DNA of 64,000 bases from DATAPD01 sp036265385 (GTDB lineage Bacteria; Acidobacteriota; Terriglobia; Terriglobales; Acidobacteriaceae): assembly GCA_036265385.1 (NCBI GenBank), contig DATAPD010000015.1, forward strand, positions 611,376-675,375, read 5' to 3'. A program made the translations under genes and the position numbers. Shown piece by piece: positions 1 to 9,193 of the stretch (position 1 is its first letter; each line of letters opens with the position of its first letter). Under the pieces are notes generated by a model. It saw only the letters and a list, made by a program, of their open reading frames with translations, did no database searches and was not told the DNA's origin.

Positions 1-576
1 AGCAAAACAGACTCTTACGATGGTCAAGCAAAAGAGGATAGTTTGATACATCGGCGTGCCTCTAAGGGCGGTGGTTTCCGCAAGAGTCCCAATGCGCTCC
101 GGATTCCAGGAAGGACGCTGCAGAATCGCTCGGGGATTGTGCGACGAAAAGATGAAAATTCCACCTGGCTTGAGGACTCTTGCGACCTCCATGAGCGCCC
201 GTTGCCGTTTGGAGTTTGGCATCACGTAATCGAGGCCGTTGAATGCCATCACCGCAACATCGAACGAATGGTCCGCGAACTGTGCGAGATTGGCTACATC
301 GGCGACACAAAATGAGATCCCAGGAAATTTTGCGCGGCAAACCTGAACCATCGACTCCGAGTAATCTACGCCAACGTAGAACGATGCCAACGCTGACAAG
401 TAAGGCGTTGTTCGTCCCCCGCCCACGCCTAAATCCAAAATCGCATCGCCTTGCTTTACATAGCGCTCAAACAGGAACCGCTCCGCAGGGGCAACATATT
501 CAAGTTGTTGATAATACGCTGCAACGTCCGGAGAACTGTACACCTCCAGATTGGCATCAGTGTTCTGTACAGTCAT
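1..576 (-). CDS. Class I SAM-dependent methyltransferase (3' end cut by window edge)
   Basis: The reading frame starts at the ATG at 576 and stays open to base 1, so the C-terminus lies outside the window; 192 residues are visible. Residues about 46-52 read ILDLGVGGGRT, the glycine-rich SAM-binding motif I of class I methyltransferases. It is followed by VGVDYSESM (the acidic residue after beta-2), a VADVANL segment, and EVARVLKPGGIFIFSSHN, the typical post-motif III stretch. The ATG overlaps the TGA of the upstream polysaccharide deacetylase gene as ATGA, so the two are probably translationally coupled. Substrate is unknown. Its place at the end of the nonulosonate operon suggests methylation of a sugar or glycolipid, which is an inference. 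Family call is confident, specific role is not. Confidence 0.85.
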   Translation of the reverse strand, partial: MTVQNTDANLEVYSSPDVAAYYQQLEYVAPAERFLFERYVKQGDAILDLGVGGGRTTPYLSALASFYVGVDYSESMVQVCRAKFPGISFCVADVANLAQFADHSFDVAVMAFNGLDYVMPNSKRQRALMEVARVLKPGGIFIFSSHNPRAILQRPSWNPERIGTLAETTALRGTPMYQTILFCLTIVRVCFA

Positions 577-1649
577 CGATGAGAACATCCTTCATCGGCG
601 AACATGGCTTCGGGTCTTCGCATCGATCTGTAGAATCCGGAGACATGCGCCTCAAGTTCTGACAACGACATATCCGCAGTCACGTGGACTCGCGGAAGTG
701 CGAACCGGGGCATCGCGGCTCCAAAGCCGCCACCAACGTTCACGAAGGCCGCGGTATATCCCGCGCTCTCTGCAAAATTCAACTCGCGCGAACTAATGGA
801 ACCAGCGTTCCCGAAGGGATAGGCGAATGCCCACACACGTTTTCCCAGCAACAATTCCAGAGAATGCTTTGTATCCGCGATTTCTTTACGCGCGCATTCG
901 TCCGGGGCAAGCGCCAGTACCGGATGGGACAACGTGTGCGCCCCGATTGTCATGCCATGCGTTGCTAGTTCCTGGACTCCGCAGGATGTTGCCAGTAGAA
1001 AACGTTCTCCCTCACTAGAGCCGGGCTTTACGTCGAGGTAGCCGTCAGATCCGAGCTTATCTTGAAGTCGCTGAATGAAAATAAGGCGCTCACTGTATTC
1101 GACAGTCGAAAGCTTTTTCACCAATTTCCACCACAGTTCTCTGCGATTTGGGAACGTCTTGGGTGGACTGTCCAAGAAGTCAGCTTCAATTTCAGAGGGT
1201 TGTGCTTTCCGCATGAGCAAATAGAGTTGTTCATACCAGAGCATTTTCGGGCTGGTTTTCAATGAGGCACCAGTCACGAAAAAAAGGCATGACAGACCTT
1301 CTCCAATCACAACTGGAAGCATAAGGGTAACGGCATTCTGCAGGCCGTCATCGCACGTGAGGAGTACAGCGCGTTTTGGCAACTTGCGACCGTCCTCCAA
1401 CCATTCTCGGACAAGTTCGGGTGACACTATGGCATATCGCTGTTTCAGAAAACGAAGCTGCGTTCGAAACTGATCGATCGATACTAAACTGCCATCGAGC
1501 ATCGAATCTCGAGAGACGTATTGGGGCGGTTTGACCCCGTGGTAAGTGATGACAGCCAACTGCCCTTCTTTGGCGAAGCTGCGCAGATACCCGGTCTCTG
1601 AAAGCACTGGGTAAACCAGGCGCTTAAGAATTGGACTGATGAACATCAT
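573..1649 (-). CDS. Polysaccharide deacetylase (NodB-homology, CE4-like)
   Basis: 358 residues. The NodB-homology core is visible: VLLTCDDGLQ carries the TxDDG motif (catalytic base and metal Asp), followed about 110 residues later by IGAHTLSHPVLA, the H(S/T)xxH metal-binding motif, and AFAYPFGN, the arginine/proline-type motif 3 region. The N-terminus (LAVITYHGVKPP) is the usual first strand of these enzymes. No clear signal peptide, so it may act on a lipid-linked or cytoplasmic glycan. Two ATGs in tandem (1649 and 1646) can serve as start. It lies 61 bases after the NeuD-type gene and overlaps the methyltransferase by 4 bases. Likely removes N-acetyl groups from a HexNAc of the locus glycan (inference). 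Confidence 0.85.
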   Translation of the reverse strand: MMFISPILKRLVYPVLSETGYLRSFAKEGQLAVITYHGVKPPQYVSRDSMLDGSLVSIDQFRTQLRFLKQRYAIVSPELVREWLEDGRKLPKRAVLLTCDDGLQNAVTLMLPVVIGEGLSCLFFVTGASLKTSPKMLWYEQLYLLMRKAQPSEIEADFLDSPPKTFPNRRELWWKLVKKLSTVEYSERLIFIQRLQDKLGSDGYLDVKPGSSEGERFLLATSCGVQELATHGMTIGAHTLSHPVLALAPDECARKEIADTKHSLELLLGKRVWAFAYPFGNAGSISSRELNFAESAGYTAAFVNVGGGFGAAMPRFALPRVHVTADMSLSELEAHVSGFYRSMRRPEAMFADEGCSHR

Positions 1650-1710
1650 CGAGAAATCATGATCATTGGCGAAGTCTAGCGCAACGGTCCTGAAACTCGC
1701 GCTATTTTCG

Positions 1711-2367
1711 TCATGGTCTCTGCGCGATTATGCGGCATGGGACGCCAACTGCAGTGCTGTTCGACGGGATATCTTTATTCACAACCGCTCCGGCGCCAAT
1801 CACGGACCAAGCTCCCACTCGACGCTGAGGAAGCACGCAAGCACCTGTCCCGAGTTCGACCCCGGTCTCCAATATCGACCCTCCGGACAAATTGCACCCC
1901 GACGCAATCAGGCAGAAATCCTTCACAACGACATCGTGGGTAATTGAGCAATTGAGATAGATGATGACGTGGGATCCAACGGTTGAGTCCGTTGTGAATT
2001 CTGTTCCTGCCATGATTACAGTGCCAACACCGCAGCGAACCGAGTCCGGCAGGTGCACTCCGGGATGAACAATCGTAGAAAACTGACAACCCATATCCAA
2101 AAGCTTACATGTTACGATCGATCGTGCCATCGGGTTACCGATAGCACAGACATACCGCAGGTTTTCGGTTTTGTTTGCCTTGCACCAATCGTCGCTGCCA
2201 AGGACTGGAACGCCCGCGATCTGAGTTCCAGCCAGACTTGGATTCGAATCCAAAAAACCTAATACCTCCGCCTCAGGACTCACAAGATTGCAGGCCCGGA
2301 CCATGGCAAGAACTTCTCGTCCCAGTCCTCCGGCGCCCACGATGACCAGTTTCGCGATCTGATTCAT
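1711..2367 (-). CDS. neuD: NeuD/PglD-type sugar O- or N-acetyltransferase (LegH candidate)
   Basis: 218 residues. The N-terminal Rossmann-like part (KLVIVGAGGLGREVLAMV, then VLGFLDSNP) is the PglD N-terminal substrate domain. The C-terminal half is a left-handed beta-helix of hexapeptide repeats (GVGTVIMAGTEF, TVGSHVIIYLN, ITHDVVVKDF, ETGVELGTGACVL, GAWSVIGAGAVVNKDI). Family members acetylate sialic acid O-groups or the 4-amino group of UDP-sugars. In this locus, with a LegC-type aminotransferase that makes a 4-amino sugar, the best guess is the LegH step, acetylating GDP-4-amino-4,6-dideoxy-GlcNAc. The ATG at 2367 sits 4 bases after the NeuC stop with an AGGA Shine-Dalgarno at good spacing. 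Family is sure; the acceptor is inferred. Confidence 0.85.
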   Translation of the reverse strand: MNQIAKLVIVGAGGLGREVLAMVRACNLVSPEAEVLGFLDSNPSLAGTQIAGVPVLGSDDWCKANKTENLRYVCAIGNPMARSIVTCKLLDMGCQFSTIVHPGVHLPDSVRCGVGTVIMAGTEFTTDSTVGSHVIIYLNCSITHDVVVKDFCLIASGCNLSGGSILETGVELGTGACVLPQRRVGAWSVIGAGAVVNKDIPSNSTAVGVPCRIIAQRP

Positions 2368-2371
2368 GTCG

Positions 2372-3529
2372 TCATCCTACTAGTTGGTCCACGAACTTCT
2401 TCATGAGTAGATCTGGTCCAAGCTTCACATTTTTCAGCACCGCCAAAATCTTCGCTGCTGCGCTACCATCCCCATACGGATTTCTTAGGTTCCTTAACTT
2501 TTCTCGAAACTCTGGCGAGAGTGCCTTCTGTATTCCACGCGCGATTTCCTCGCGCGAACCGTCAACATCGATCACGTTAGACGCACGAATTCGTCCAGCT
2601 TGACGAGATCCCACGTTCACCACCGGTAACCGAAAGCTCGCTGCCTCGATGATCCCGCTGCTGGAGTTTCCTACCATTGCCGCTGCGTATTTTTGAACGT
2701 TGTGATATCGGCGATGGCCGAGATTCTGCAGAAGCCGGGCATTATCGTGCGTCCTAACAAATTCCTTCACCAATTCAATTACCCGATCGTTGTCCGAATC
2801 GGCGTTCGGATAGGTAAACAGCAGGGAGCAGTCGCTAGCCTCAACTGCTGCTAGTAGGTTCGAAACTTGCTCGGACGAATGTCCGTCAAGCGTGACTGGG
2901 TGATAGGTAATCAAAAGTGTGCGGGAGAGATCCAATCCAAACTCCGCATCAAGTTTGGCTTTTTCGATAGTCTCAACCATCATTATGGAGTCAATCGCGG
3001 GGGATCCAGTGTTGTGAATACGCCATGGCTCCTCCCCCATTTGTCTGATCCTTTGCGCATACCTGTCTGAGGCAGCAAAATGAATGTGGCTCAGCTTCGT
3101 GATCGCATGACGCATAGCATCATCGATTGCCCCATATGTAAGTTCGCCACCATGGAGATGCGCTATAGGGATTCTTAAGGGAAGCGCTGCGATGGCAGCT
3201 GCAAACGTCTCATAACGGTCTCCGAGAAGCAGGAGCAGATCAGGCTTGATCTGCTGCAACTCAGCCGCGAATCCTTCGATACCAGCGCCAATCGCCCGCG
3301 CAACGTCCAGCCTGGAGTCTCCCGCCATTTTGATCGGCACGCGCGATGCGATCGCAAAGCCATCTCGCTCAATCTCTTCAACTGTATTGCCGAACTTCGG
3401 GTCGAGATGAGCGGCAGCCACAATCAATTGCAGATCCATCGCATCATCAACGCGCAGTGCTTTCAAAATCGGATAGAGGATGCCGTAATCAGATCTTGCG
3501 ACCGTTACGACCGCAATCCTCAAAGTCAT
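2372..3529 (-). CDS. neuC: Hydrolysing NDP-HexNAc 2-epimerase (NeuC/LegG)
   Basis: 385 residues from the ATG at 3529, which overlaps the TGA of the synthase gene (ATGA). A longer frame to 3604 exists, but MTLRIAVVTVARSDYG is the family's usual N-terminus, so the internal start is preferred. Visible motifs: LLLLGDRYETFAAAIAA, IAHLHGGELTYGAIDDAMRHAITKLSHIHFAAS, and the C-terminal MVGNSSSGIIEAASF nucleotide-binding segment, all characteristic of the GT-B fold 2-epimerases. It converts a nucleotide-HexNAc into free ManNAc or, in the legionaminic route, releases 2,4-diacetamido-2,4,6-trideoxymannose from the GDP sugar. Neighbouring LegB and LegC homologues favour the second substrate. Cytoplasmic. 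Confidence 0.93.
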   Translation of the reverse strand: MTLRIAVVTVARSDYGILYPILKALRVDDAMDLQLIVAAAHLDPKFGNTVEEIERDGFAIASRVPIKMAGDSRLDVARAIGAGIEGFAAELQQIKPDLLLLLGDRYETFAAAIAALPLRIPIAHLHGGELTYGAIDDAMRHAITKLSHIHFAASDRYAQRIRQMGEEPWRIHNTGSPAIDSIMMVETIEKAKLDAEFGLDLSRTLLITYHPVTLDGHSSEQVSNLLAAVEASDCSLLFTYPNADSDNDRVIELVKEFVRTHDNARLLQNLGHRRYHNVQKYAAAMVGNSSSGIIEAASFRLPVVNVGSRQAGRIRASNVIDVDGSREEIARGIQKALSPEFREKLRNLRNPYGDGSAAAKILAVLKNVKLGPDLLMKKFVDQLVG

Positions 3530-4575
3530 GCCAGATCTCCGATGGAAATCAGCGTATCGAATGGTATTTCGCGAACCGTCTTCTTCCCCAAGAGCGTTTC
3601 CCACAATGCTGGAGAAACTCCGGTACCAGGCCTCTTAAAGGCAAGCATGTCGCGTGTAACAATCGCACCTTTTGGAATCGTGCGCGCGGCGACGATACTG
3701 CGTCGAGCGACATCTCGAACGTTGGCTTCGCTCTGTGTTGGGCGCTTCACCCCATCCCCAAATGCAATCTCCACAGAACGGATCGAACGCACCATGTGTT
3801 TGAACTCGGCCGGCAAAAGTGAAGCGCGATGATCAGGACCCGGGAGATCGCGATCGAGAGTAAGATGCTTTTCAATCAGGTTCGCGCCAAGTGCGGTTGC
3901 AGCAACCGCCAATTCCTCACCCAGCGAGTGGTCGCTGAAGCCCACTGGAACATCAAACTGATCTTTTAGCGTTTTGATCGCCCGAAGATTCGCAGCCTCC
4001 GGATCGCTCGGATAACTCGACACACAGTGAAAGAGAGCTAGTTGTGAACAGCCCGACGCAAAAAGCATGGTGACGGCTGCCTTCACTTCTTCGAGATAAG
4101 ACATGCCAGTAGACAAGAGCACAGGTTTACGCTTGTTGCCGATGTAGGAGAGCAATGGCAGGTCTGTGAGATCACCCGAGCCTACTTTAAATGCTGGAAC
4201 TCCAACCGCATCCAAAAAGTCCACGCTGACCTCGTCGAATGCAGTCGAAAGGAAAATGATCTGATGATCCGCCGCATGCTGAGCCAGCTCTCGAGTCATG
4301 GCCTCTGACATTTCGAGCCGCTTGACCATCTCTAACTGGCCTTCGTAATCGCCAGTCGTTGCGCTCTGGTACTTTGCCTTGGGTGCAGCTGCTGAAATCA
4401 GTTCCGACGCTTTGAAGTTTTGGAATTTGACAGCGTCCGCGCCTGCCTCAGCGGCAGCCTCAACCAAACGCTTCGCAAGGGAAAGATCCCCGTTGTGGTT
4501 CACTCCTGCTTCAGCAATCACGAAGCATCGCTCTCCCTCGCCAATCTTCTTCCCGCCGATTTCAACCGTTTTCAT
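3526..4575 (-). CDS. neuB: Nonulosonate synthase (N-acetylneuraminate/legionaminate synthase, NeuB/LegI)
   Basis: 349 residues from the ATG at 4575; a TTG two codons upstream (4581) is possible. It condenses a HexNAc-derived mannose with phosphoenolpyruvate. The N-terminal TIM barrel shows CFVIAEAGVNHNGDLSLA and AGADAVKFQNFKASEL, then GSGDLTDLPLL, LLSTGMSYLEEV, LFHCVSSYPSD and GFSDHSLGEE, all NeuB landmarks. The last 60 residues (SIVAARTIPKGAIVTRDML onward) form the SAF/antifreeze-like domain. It is the first gene of the minus-strand operon; the 180-base region to the divergent plus-strand gene must hold both promoters, but I could not pick convincing -35/-10 pairs there. Whether the product is Neu5Ac or Leg5Ac7Ac cannot be read from the sequence; context favours the latter. 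Confidence 0.94.
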   Translation of the reverse strand: MKTVEIGGKKIGEGERCFVIAEAGVNHNGDLSLAKRLVEAAAEAGADAVKFQNFKASELISAAAPKAKYQSATTGDYEGQLEMVKRLEMSEAMTRELAQHAADHQIIFLSTAFDEVSVDFLDAVGVPAFKVGSGDLTDLPLLSYIGNKRKPVLLSTGMSYLEEVKAAVTMLFASGCSQLALFHCVSSYPSDPEAANLRAIKTLKDQFDVPVGFSDHSLGEELAVAATALGANLIEKHLTLDRDLPGPDHRASLLPAEFKHMVRSIRSVEIAFGDGVKRPTQSEANVRDVARRSIVAARTIPKGAIVTRDMLAFKRPGTGVSPALWETLLGKKTVREIPFDTLISIGDLA

Positions 4576-4759
4576 TTGCAATGCCCAACACCGAAGTTTT
4601 CGAGCACCATGATTACGATGCCTCGTTATTGAAGCACGCTCGAAGCTGGACGCAGCGGCTCGTCATCGGGAGTCCAAGTGATAATATCTACTGGAATTTA
4701 TCTCTTTTTTCTACCAAAGAAGTTGCTCGAAAGTAGCGAGTGGCGGTGTCGACCAACTG

Positions 4760-5830
4760 ATGCGAAGTGTCGAAAAGTTCTTCACGAGTAAGAATGCCAG
4801 TTTGCGCGCGGTTATGGCTTGTATTGACCGAGGCGCAAAGGGAATCGCTCTGGTCGTTGATCAACACAAAAGACTTATAGCTACCCTCACCGATGGGGAC
4901 TTACGACGCGCTGTGTTGGATGGCTTCGTTCTCGACCAACCTGTAGCGGACCTCCTCGGCAAACTTGAGTCACAGAAAAAAACAGAGCCTGTGACACTTC
5001 CACAGGGGAGCAGCAAAGAAACCATCCTTCAAGAGATGCAAACAAAAGCAATACGACAGATCCCGTTGATAAGCATGAACGGAGAAGTGACCGATCTAGC
5101 GGTTCTGGACGAACTTGTCAGCCAGCCTGACACACCGGTTCATGCGGTCGTGATGGCCGGCGGATATGGAAAGCGGTTGATGCCGCTTACCGAGACCACC
5201 CCGAAACCGATGCTTCGAGTGGGAGAGAGGCCTCTGATCGAACGGCTCGTTCAGCAACTCAAGCAGGCTGGTGTGGCTAGGGTCAACATAAGTACTCACT
5301 ACAAGGCGGAACAGATCGCAAGCCATCTGGGGAACGGTGAAGCATTTGGCGTCGAGGTAGAATACGTTTCCGAGGAAATCCCATTAGGGACAGCCGGCGG
5401 GCTTTCTCTTGTATCCGGGGACGATCCGCTTCTGGTGATAAACGGCGACATTCTCACTGCCCTCGATTTTCGCGCGCTGCTCAATTTCCATTTCGAGCAC
5501 GGTGCTGATATGACGGTGGCAGTGCGCGAGTATGGATTCGATGTGCCCTACGGCGTGGTTGAAACTGATGGACTCCATGTAACATCAATCACTGAAAAGC
5601 CTTCCGTGAAGTTTTTCGTCAACGCCGGAATCTACCTGATCTCCGCATCAGCCCGGGGTTTGATTCCAACGGGCCAACACTTCGACATGCCAGAACTTAT
5701 CCAGACCGTGGTTCACAGCGGCGGTCGAGTGATCAGCTTTCCTATTTGGGAATACTGGCTCGACATCGGACGGCAAGAAGATCTCGAACGGGCGCAAGAG
5801 GATATTCGCCATATCGGAGAAGGCGCGTGA
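4760..5830 (+). CDS. CBS-domain sugar nucleotidyltransferase (PtmE-like GDP-glucosamine pyrophosphorylase)
   Basis: 356 residues. Residues about 1-115 form a CBS-domain pair (GIALVVDQHKRLIATLTDGDLRRAV, AIRQIPLISMNGEVTDL). From about 127 the nucleotidyltransferase domain begins: VVMAGGYGKRLMPLTET followed by TPKPMLRVGERPL is the signature GGxGxRL...PKP with the NTP-binding arginine and lysine. It continues with LGTAGGLSLV and LVINGDILT (metal-binding Asp). CBS plus nucleotidyltransferase in this order is the architecture of Campylobacter PtmE, which makes GDP-GlcN for legionaminic acid. Starts the plus-strand arm; its TGA overlaps the GTG of the next gene. The GDP-GlcN assignment rests on architecture and neighbours. 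Confidence 0.85.
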   Translation: MRSVEKFFTSKNASLRAVMACIDRGAKGIALVVDQHKRLIATLTDGDLRRAVLDGFVLDQPVADLLGKLESQKKTEPVTLPQGSSKETILQEMQTKAIRQIPLISMNGEVTDLAVLDELVSQPDTPVHAVVMAGGYGKRLMPLTETTPKPMLRVGERPLIERLVQQLKQAGVARVNISTHYKAEQIASHLGNGEAFGVEVEYVSEEIPLGTAGGLSLVSGDDPLLVINGDILTALDFRALLNFHFEHGADMTVAVREYGFDVPYGVVETDGLHVTSITEKPSVKFFVNAGIYLISASARGLIPTGQHFDMPELIQTVVHSGGRVISFPIWEYWLDIGRQEDLERAQEDIRHIGEGA

Positions 5831-6810
5831 ACTGGAAATCGCAATCGGTATTGGTTACCGGCGCAGGCGGTTTCATTGGGAGCCACCTGGCCGAGGCTCT
5901 TGTTCGCTCTGGAGCACGAACTCGTGCTCTCGTGCACTACAACAGCGCTGGCCGCGAAGGGTGGCTCGAGCACAGTGAATACCGGAGCGATTTGGATGTC
6001 GTTGCGGGTGACATCCGGGAGGTCGACAGTGTTATCGGTGCTCTGAAAGGTGTCGACATTGTTTTTCATCTAGCAGCCCTCATTGCAATTCCTTATTCTT
6101 ACCGATCGCCATCCTCCTACGTCAGTACGAATATCGTCGGTACTTTGAATATCCTGCAGGAAGCGTTACGAGCGAACGTATCGCGGCTAGTTCACACCTC
6201 GACTAGCGAGGTTTACGGTTCTGCGAAAACCATTCCGATTTCCGAAAAGCATCCCTTGCAGGGACAGTCTCCTTACTCCGCAACGAAAATCGGAGCCGAC
6301 AAGTTGGCTGAGTCCTTTCATCGCTCATTCGGCCTGCCGGTGAGCATCGTTCGTCCTTTTAACACGTATGGGCCCCGGCAATCGGCTCGAGCCGTAATCC
6401 CAACAATCATGACGCAAGCACTGTCACATGAGCCAATACGAATTGGCAACACCACGCCCACACGGGATTTCAATTTTGTTGAGGACACAGTTCGTGGATT
6501 TATTCAGAACGCCGAATCCGAAGGCTCAGTCGGACAGGTGATCAACCTCGGTACTGGAACCGAAACGTCTATTGGCGAACTCGCGAGGATTATCTGTTCC
6601 TTGGCTGGATGCGAATGCCACATTGTCCAAGAACCCCAACGTATTCGACCCGTGGACAGCGAAGTGGACCGTTTGCTTGCAGACAACCGAGTTGCAGAGC
6701 AAGTTTTGGGATGGCGGCCAGAAGTCCGCCTTCAGGATGGTTTGAAGCAAACAATGAACTGGGTGCGCGACAACTTAAAAAGTTATCGGCCCGAAGTGTA
6801 CACAGTTTAA
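5827..6810 (+). CDS. legB: NAD-dependent 4,6-dehydratase (LegB-type)
   Basis: 327 residues from the GTG at 5827, which overlaps the preceding TGA as GTGA; an upstream in-frame extension has no SDR-like character. The extended short-chain dehydrogenase fold is clear: VLVTGAGGFIGSHLAEAL (GxxGxxG NAD loop), FHLAALIAIPYS, HTSTSEVYGSA (the S/T-x-E active-site stretch of 4,6-dehydratases), YSATKIGADKLAESF (YxxxK), VRPFNTYGPRQSARAVIP and DFNFVEDTVRGF. Likely turns GDP-GlcNAc into the 4-keto-6-deoxy sugar that the adjacent aminotransferase uses. Part of the ptmE-like/legB/legC chain. A UDP-GlcNAc or dTDP-glucose substrate cannot be excluded from sequence alone. Confidence 0.88.
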   Translation: MNWKSQSVLVTGAGGFIGSHLAEALVRSGARTRALVHYNSAGREGWLEHSEYRSDLDVVAGDIREVDSVIGALKGVDIVFHLAALIAIPYSYRSPSSYVSTNIVGTLNILQEALRANVSRLVHTSTSEVYGSAKTIPISEKHPLQGQSPYSATKIGADKLAESFHRSFGLPVSIVRPFNTYGPRQSARAVIPTIMTQALSHEPIRIGNTTPTRDFNFVEDTVRGFIQNAESEGSVGQVINLGTGTETSIGELARIICSLAGCECHIVQEPQRIRPVDSEVDRLLADNRVAEQVLGWRPEVRLQDGLKQTMNWVRDNLKSYRPEVYTV

Positions 6811-6825
6811 GCGACGGAACTCGCA

Positions 6826-8007
6826 ATGGCGAACACCAGCACAGCAACGAAGTTCATCCCTCTGTCAGTGCCGGAGATTCGCGGCAACGAGTGGTCCTAC
6901 GTGAAAGAGTGTCTCGATACCGGATGGGTTTCGTCCGTGGGAGAATACGTCAATCGGTTCGAGTGTTCCATCGCGAAAAAAGTGCGTGCTCAGTCAGGAG
7001 TGGCCACAAGTAGCGGAACCTCTGCACTTCATATCGCACTTCTTGTAAGCGGAGTCCAGCCCGATGATGAAGTTTTAGTCTCAACTCTTACTTTCATTGC
7101 CCCGGTTAATGCAATCCGGTATGCCGGCGCATGGCCGGTGCTGATGGATGCCGAACCCAACTTTTGGCAGATCAATCCAGACAAGGTTGCGGATTTCTTG
7201 AAGAAGAACTGCCGATTCACGAACGGAGAGCTCCGGAATCGAGCTAGCGGCAGACGCATACGAGCGGTCATGCCGGTTCACATTCTTGGACACCCAGTCG
7301 ACCTCGATCCGATTCGCGTCATCGCGAGGGAATTTGATTTATCAGTGATTGAAGATGCGACAGAGTGTCTGGGGGCGACTTATCGAGGCAATAGAATTGG
7401 TGCGACCAGCGAGATCGCATGCTTCAGTTTCAACGGAAATAAGATCATAACCACCGGCGGTGGTGGCGCTATAGTCACCTCCAATGCTCAATGGGCCGAT
7501 AGGGCTCGATATCTCACAACTCAAGCCAAGGACGATCCCGTCGAGTTTGTGCACGGTACAGTTGGTTACAACTATCGATTAACGAACATTCAAGCTGCTT
7601 TGGGATGCGCTCAACTGGAGAAGCTTGACGAATTTATCGAGAAGAAGAGATCGATCGCGTCGCGGTATGAGGACGGCTTTCGAAACATAGCAGGCGTTAC
7701 ACTGATGCGCCAAGCGGCATGGGCCGAAAGCATTTTTTGGCTCTACACCATACTTATCGACGAAGCTGAATTTGGCATGGATTCCAGAACTCTTCTGAAA
7801 AAGCTGGAAGAAAGAGGTATCCAAACGCGACCTCTTTGGCAGCCAATGCACCGTAGTCCAGTACACCGCAACCATGAATCGTTCCATTGCGAAACTGCCG
7901 ATTGGATACACGCACGCGCTTTGAGTCTCCCCTGCTCTGTCGGCCTCACTGAGTCCGATCAGAATTTAGTGATCCAAACGGTGCTGGAGTTGGGAAAGCA
8001 GGGCTAG
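6826..8007 (+). CDS. legC: PLP-dependent sugar aminotransferase (LegC family, DegT/DnrJ/EryC1)
   Basis: 393 residues, 15 bases after legB. Features: FIPLSVPEIRGNEWSYVKECLDTGWVSSVG is the start typical of LegC rather than of PseC or ArnB; ATSSGTSALHIALL binds PLP phosphate; VIEDATECLGATYRG carries the PLP-N1 Asp; SFNGNKIITTGGGG contains the Schiff-base Lys (K in GNK) in the form usual for LegC; RLTNIQAALGCAQLEKLD follows. The reaction is transfer of an amino group to C4 of the 4-keto-6-deoxy-GlcNAc nucleotide. With legB and the CBS nucleotidyltransferase directly upstream, the GDP-linked legionaminate route is the best reading. Cytoplasmic, same operon as the following glycosyltransferase after 53 bases. 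Confidence 0.9.
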   Translation: MANTSTATKFIPLSVPEIRGNEWSYVKECLDTGWVSSVGEYVNRFECSIAKKVRAQSGVATSSGTSALHIALLVSGVQPDDEVLVSTLTFIAPVNAIRYAGAWPVLMDAEPNFWQINPDKVADFLKKNCRFTNGELRNRASGRRIRAVMPVHILGHPVDLDPIRVIAREFDLSVIEDATECLGATYRGNRIGATSEIACFSFNGNKIITTGGGGAIVTSNAQWADRARYLTTQAKDDPVEFVHGTVGYNYRLTNIQAALGCAQLEKLDEFIEKKRSIASRYEDGFRNIAGVTLMRQAAWAESIFWLYTILIDEAEFGMDSRTLLKKLEERGIQTRPLWQPMHRSPVHRNHESFHCETADWIHARALSLPCSVGLTESDQNLVIQTVLELGKQG

Positions 8008-8060
8008 TAAAGGTCCTGACTCTCGACCTCCACATCGAGTCAGCAGCACGCTAAGATCCC

Positions 8061-9161
8061 ATGGCCGTACACGTTTTTGTTCCACGATGGATGGATCGGA
8101 ACGATATCAATGCGCAGAATTCAAACGCGCGTGCGCTCTTGTCGCGATTCAATCGCCAAGATGCGTCCTGGACTGCAGTTTGTAGCGAACGACCCGACTT
8201 CCCAATCCAGGCGAACGGCGTCCGCACCATCCGTCTTTCCCGTACTCGGCTTTGGCAAGCTCGCCTCGCTCTCGCGTATCAGTCCCGATATGACGCCATC
8301 TTCTATCCAGGGCCGCACTGGGCCGATAAGCTTGGCATCCAGGCCAGAAGCCTTACTCGAGCTCGAAAACCGCTAATCCTTACAATCGAGGGAATCGTAG
8401 CAAACATAGAAACAGTTGATCGTTTCTCCGCTCTGACGGGCCACCCCGTCTACGCACAACCAGGCACCGAACAATACGTTAAGCGGCTTCGATGGCTCTA
8501 CAAACGTGCGGATCACATTATTGCCATCAGCCCATTCTTGGCCCGATTTGCCAACTTTTGTTACGGCGATAAAGTATCTTGTCTCCCGCTAGGCATTGAT
8601 CGCAGTATCTTCCACAGTGTAGGAAGCCAACGGCCTCGCCGCTGCCGTGTCGTGGGTTGCGGCAGCATCAAGGCATCCAAAAATCCGCAGGCTTTTCTTG
8701 AACTAGCCGCGCGTCTTACGGAAGCAGACTTCATCTGGTTTGGAGACGGAGAGCTGCTTCCGACGCTCAATGACGAAGCGCGTCGAAGACGGCTCAATAA
8801 TCTTCGATTCACTAAAGCTGTTTCGCCCCAAGTACTCGCCGACGAATTTCGGCGCTCATCCATTTTTGTCTTACCATCTCGAGCCGAGGGGGTTCCCAAG
8901 GTGACGCAGGAAGCCGCGGCATGTGGTCTGCCCGTTGTTTTGTATGGATATTTCGAGGCGCCCAGTATCGTGCATGAACACAATGGTTTTGTGTCGTGGT
9001 CAGACGAGCAATTTGCTGCTTACGTAACTTCCTTGGTGCAAAATCCTCAACTCAGAAGTGAGATGGGGCAGCGTGGAGAAGAGATGGCTGCGCAATGGGA
9101 TTGGAACAAAATCGCACCGCAATGGGAGTCACTCATTATTCGCTTGGCATCATCCGCTTAG
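8061..9161 (+). CDS. Glycosyltransferase, GT-B fold (GT4-like)
   Basis: 366 residues, no signal peptide or membrane segment. The C-terminal half has the GT1/GT4 Pfam pattern: RRCRVVGCGSIKASKNPQAFLELAARL (start of the donor domain), FIWFGDGEL, FTKAVSPQVLADEFRRSSIFVLPSRAEGVPKVTQEAAACGLPVV, where the two glutamates of the E-x7-E-like motif bind the donor nucleotide. The N-terminal half is less conserved. Last gene of the plus-strand arm; the next gene is convergent with only 32 bases between, and I see no convincing terminator there. Presumably adds one sugar of the nonulosonate-bearing glycan. Donor and acceptor unknown. Confidence 0.85.
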   Translation: MAVHVFVPRWMDRNDINAQNSNARALLSRFNRQDASWTAVCSERPDFPIQANGVRTIRLSRTRLWQARLALAYQSRYDAIFYPGPHWADKLGIQARSLTRARKPLILTIEGIVANIETVDRFSALTGHPVYAQPGTEQYVKRLRWLYKRADHIIAISPFLARFANFCYGDKVSCLPLGIDRSIFHSVGSQRPRRCRVVGCGSIKASKNPQAFLELAARLTEADFIWFGDGELLPTLNDEARRRRLNNLRFTKAVSPQVLADEFRRSSIFVLPSRAEGVPKVTQEAAACGLPVVLYGYFEAPSIVHEHNGFVSWSDEQFAAYVTSLVQNPQLRSEMGQRGEEMAAQWDWNKIAPQWESLIIRLASSA

Positions 9162-9193
9162 TTCCCGAACCGTGGATTGATAAATTCTCTCTT

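Noticed and set aside
43..662. Plus-strand frames over the start of the window
   Set aside because: They are antisense to a clear methyltransferase with SAM motifs that runs off the left edge.
3530..3604. Longer NeuC starting at 3604
   Set aside because: The added 25 residues lie inside the synthase gene and do not belong to the family; the ATG at 3529 forms an ATGA overlap.
8014..8041. Hairpin between legC and the GT4-like gene
   Set aside because: The GACTC...GAGTC pairing needs a bulge, the stem is short and there is no T-run, so neither terminator nor attenuator is supported.
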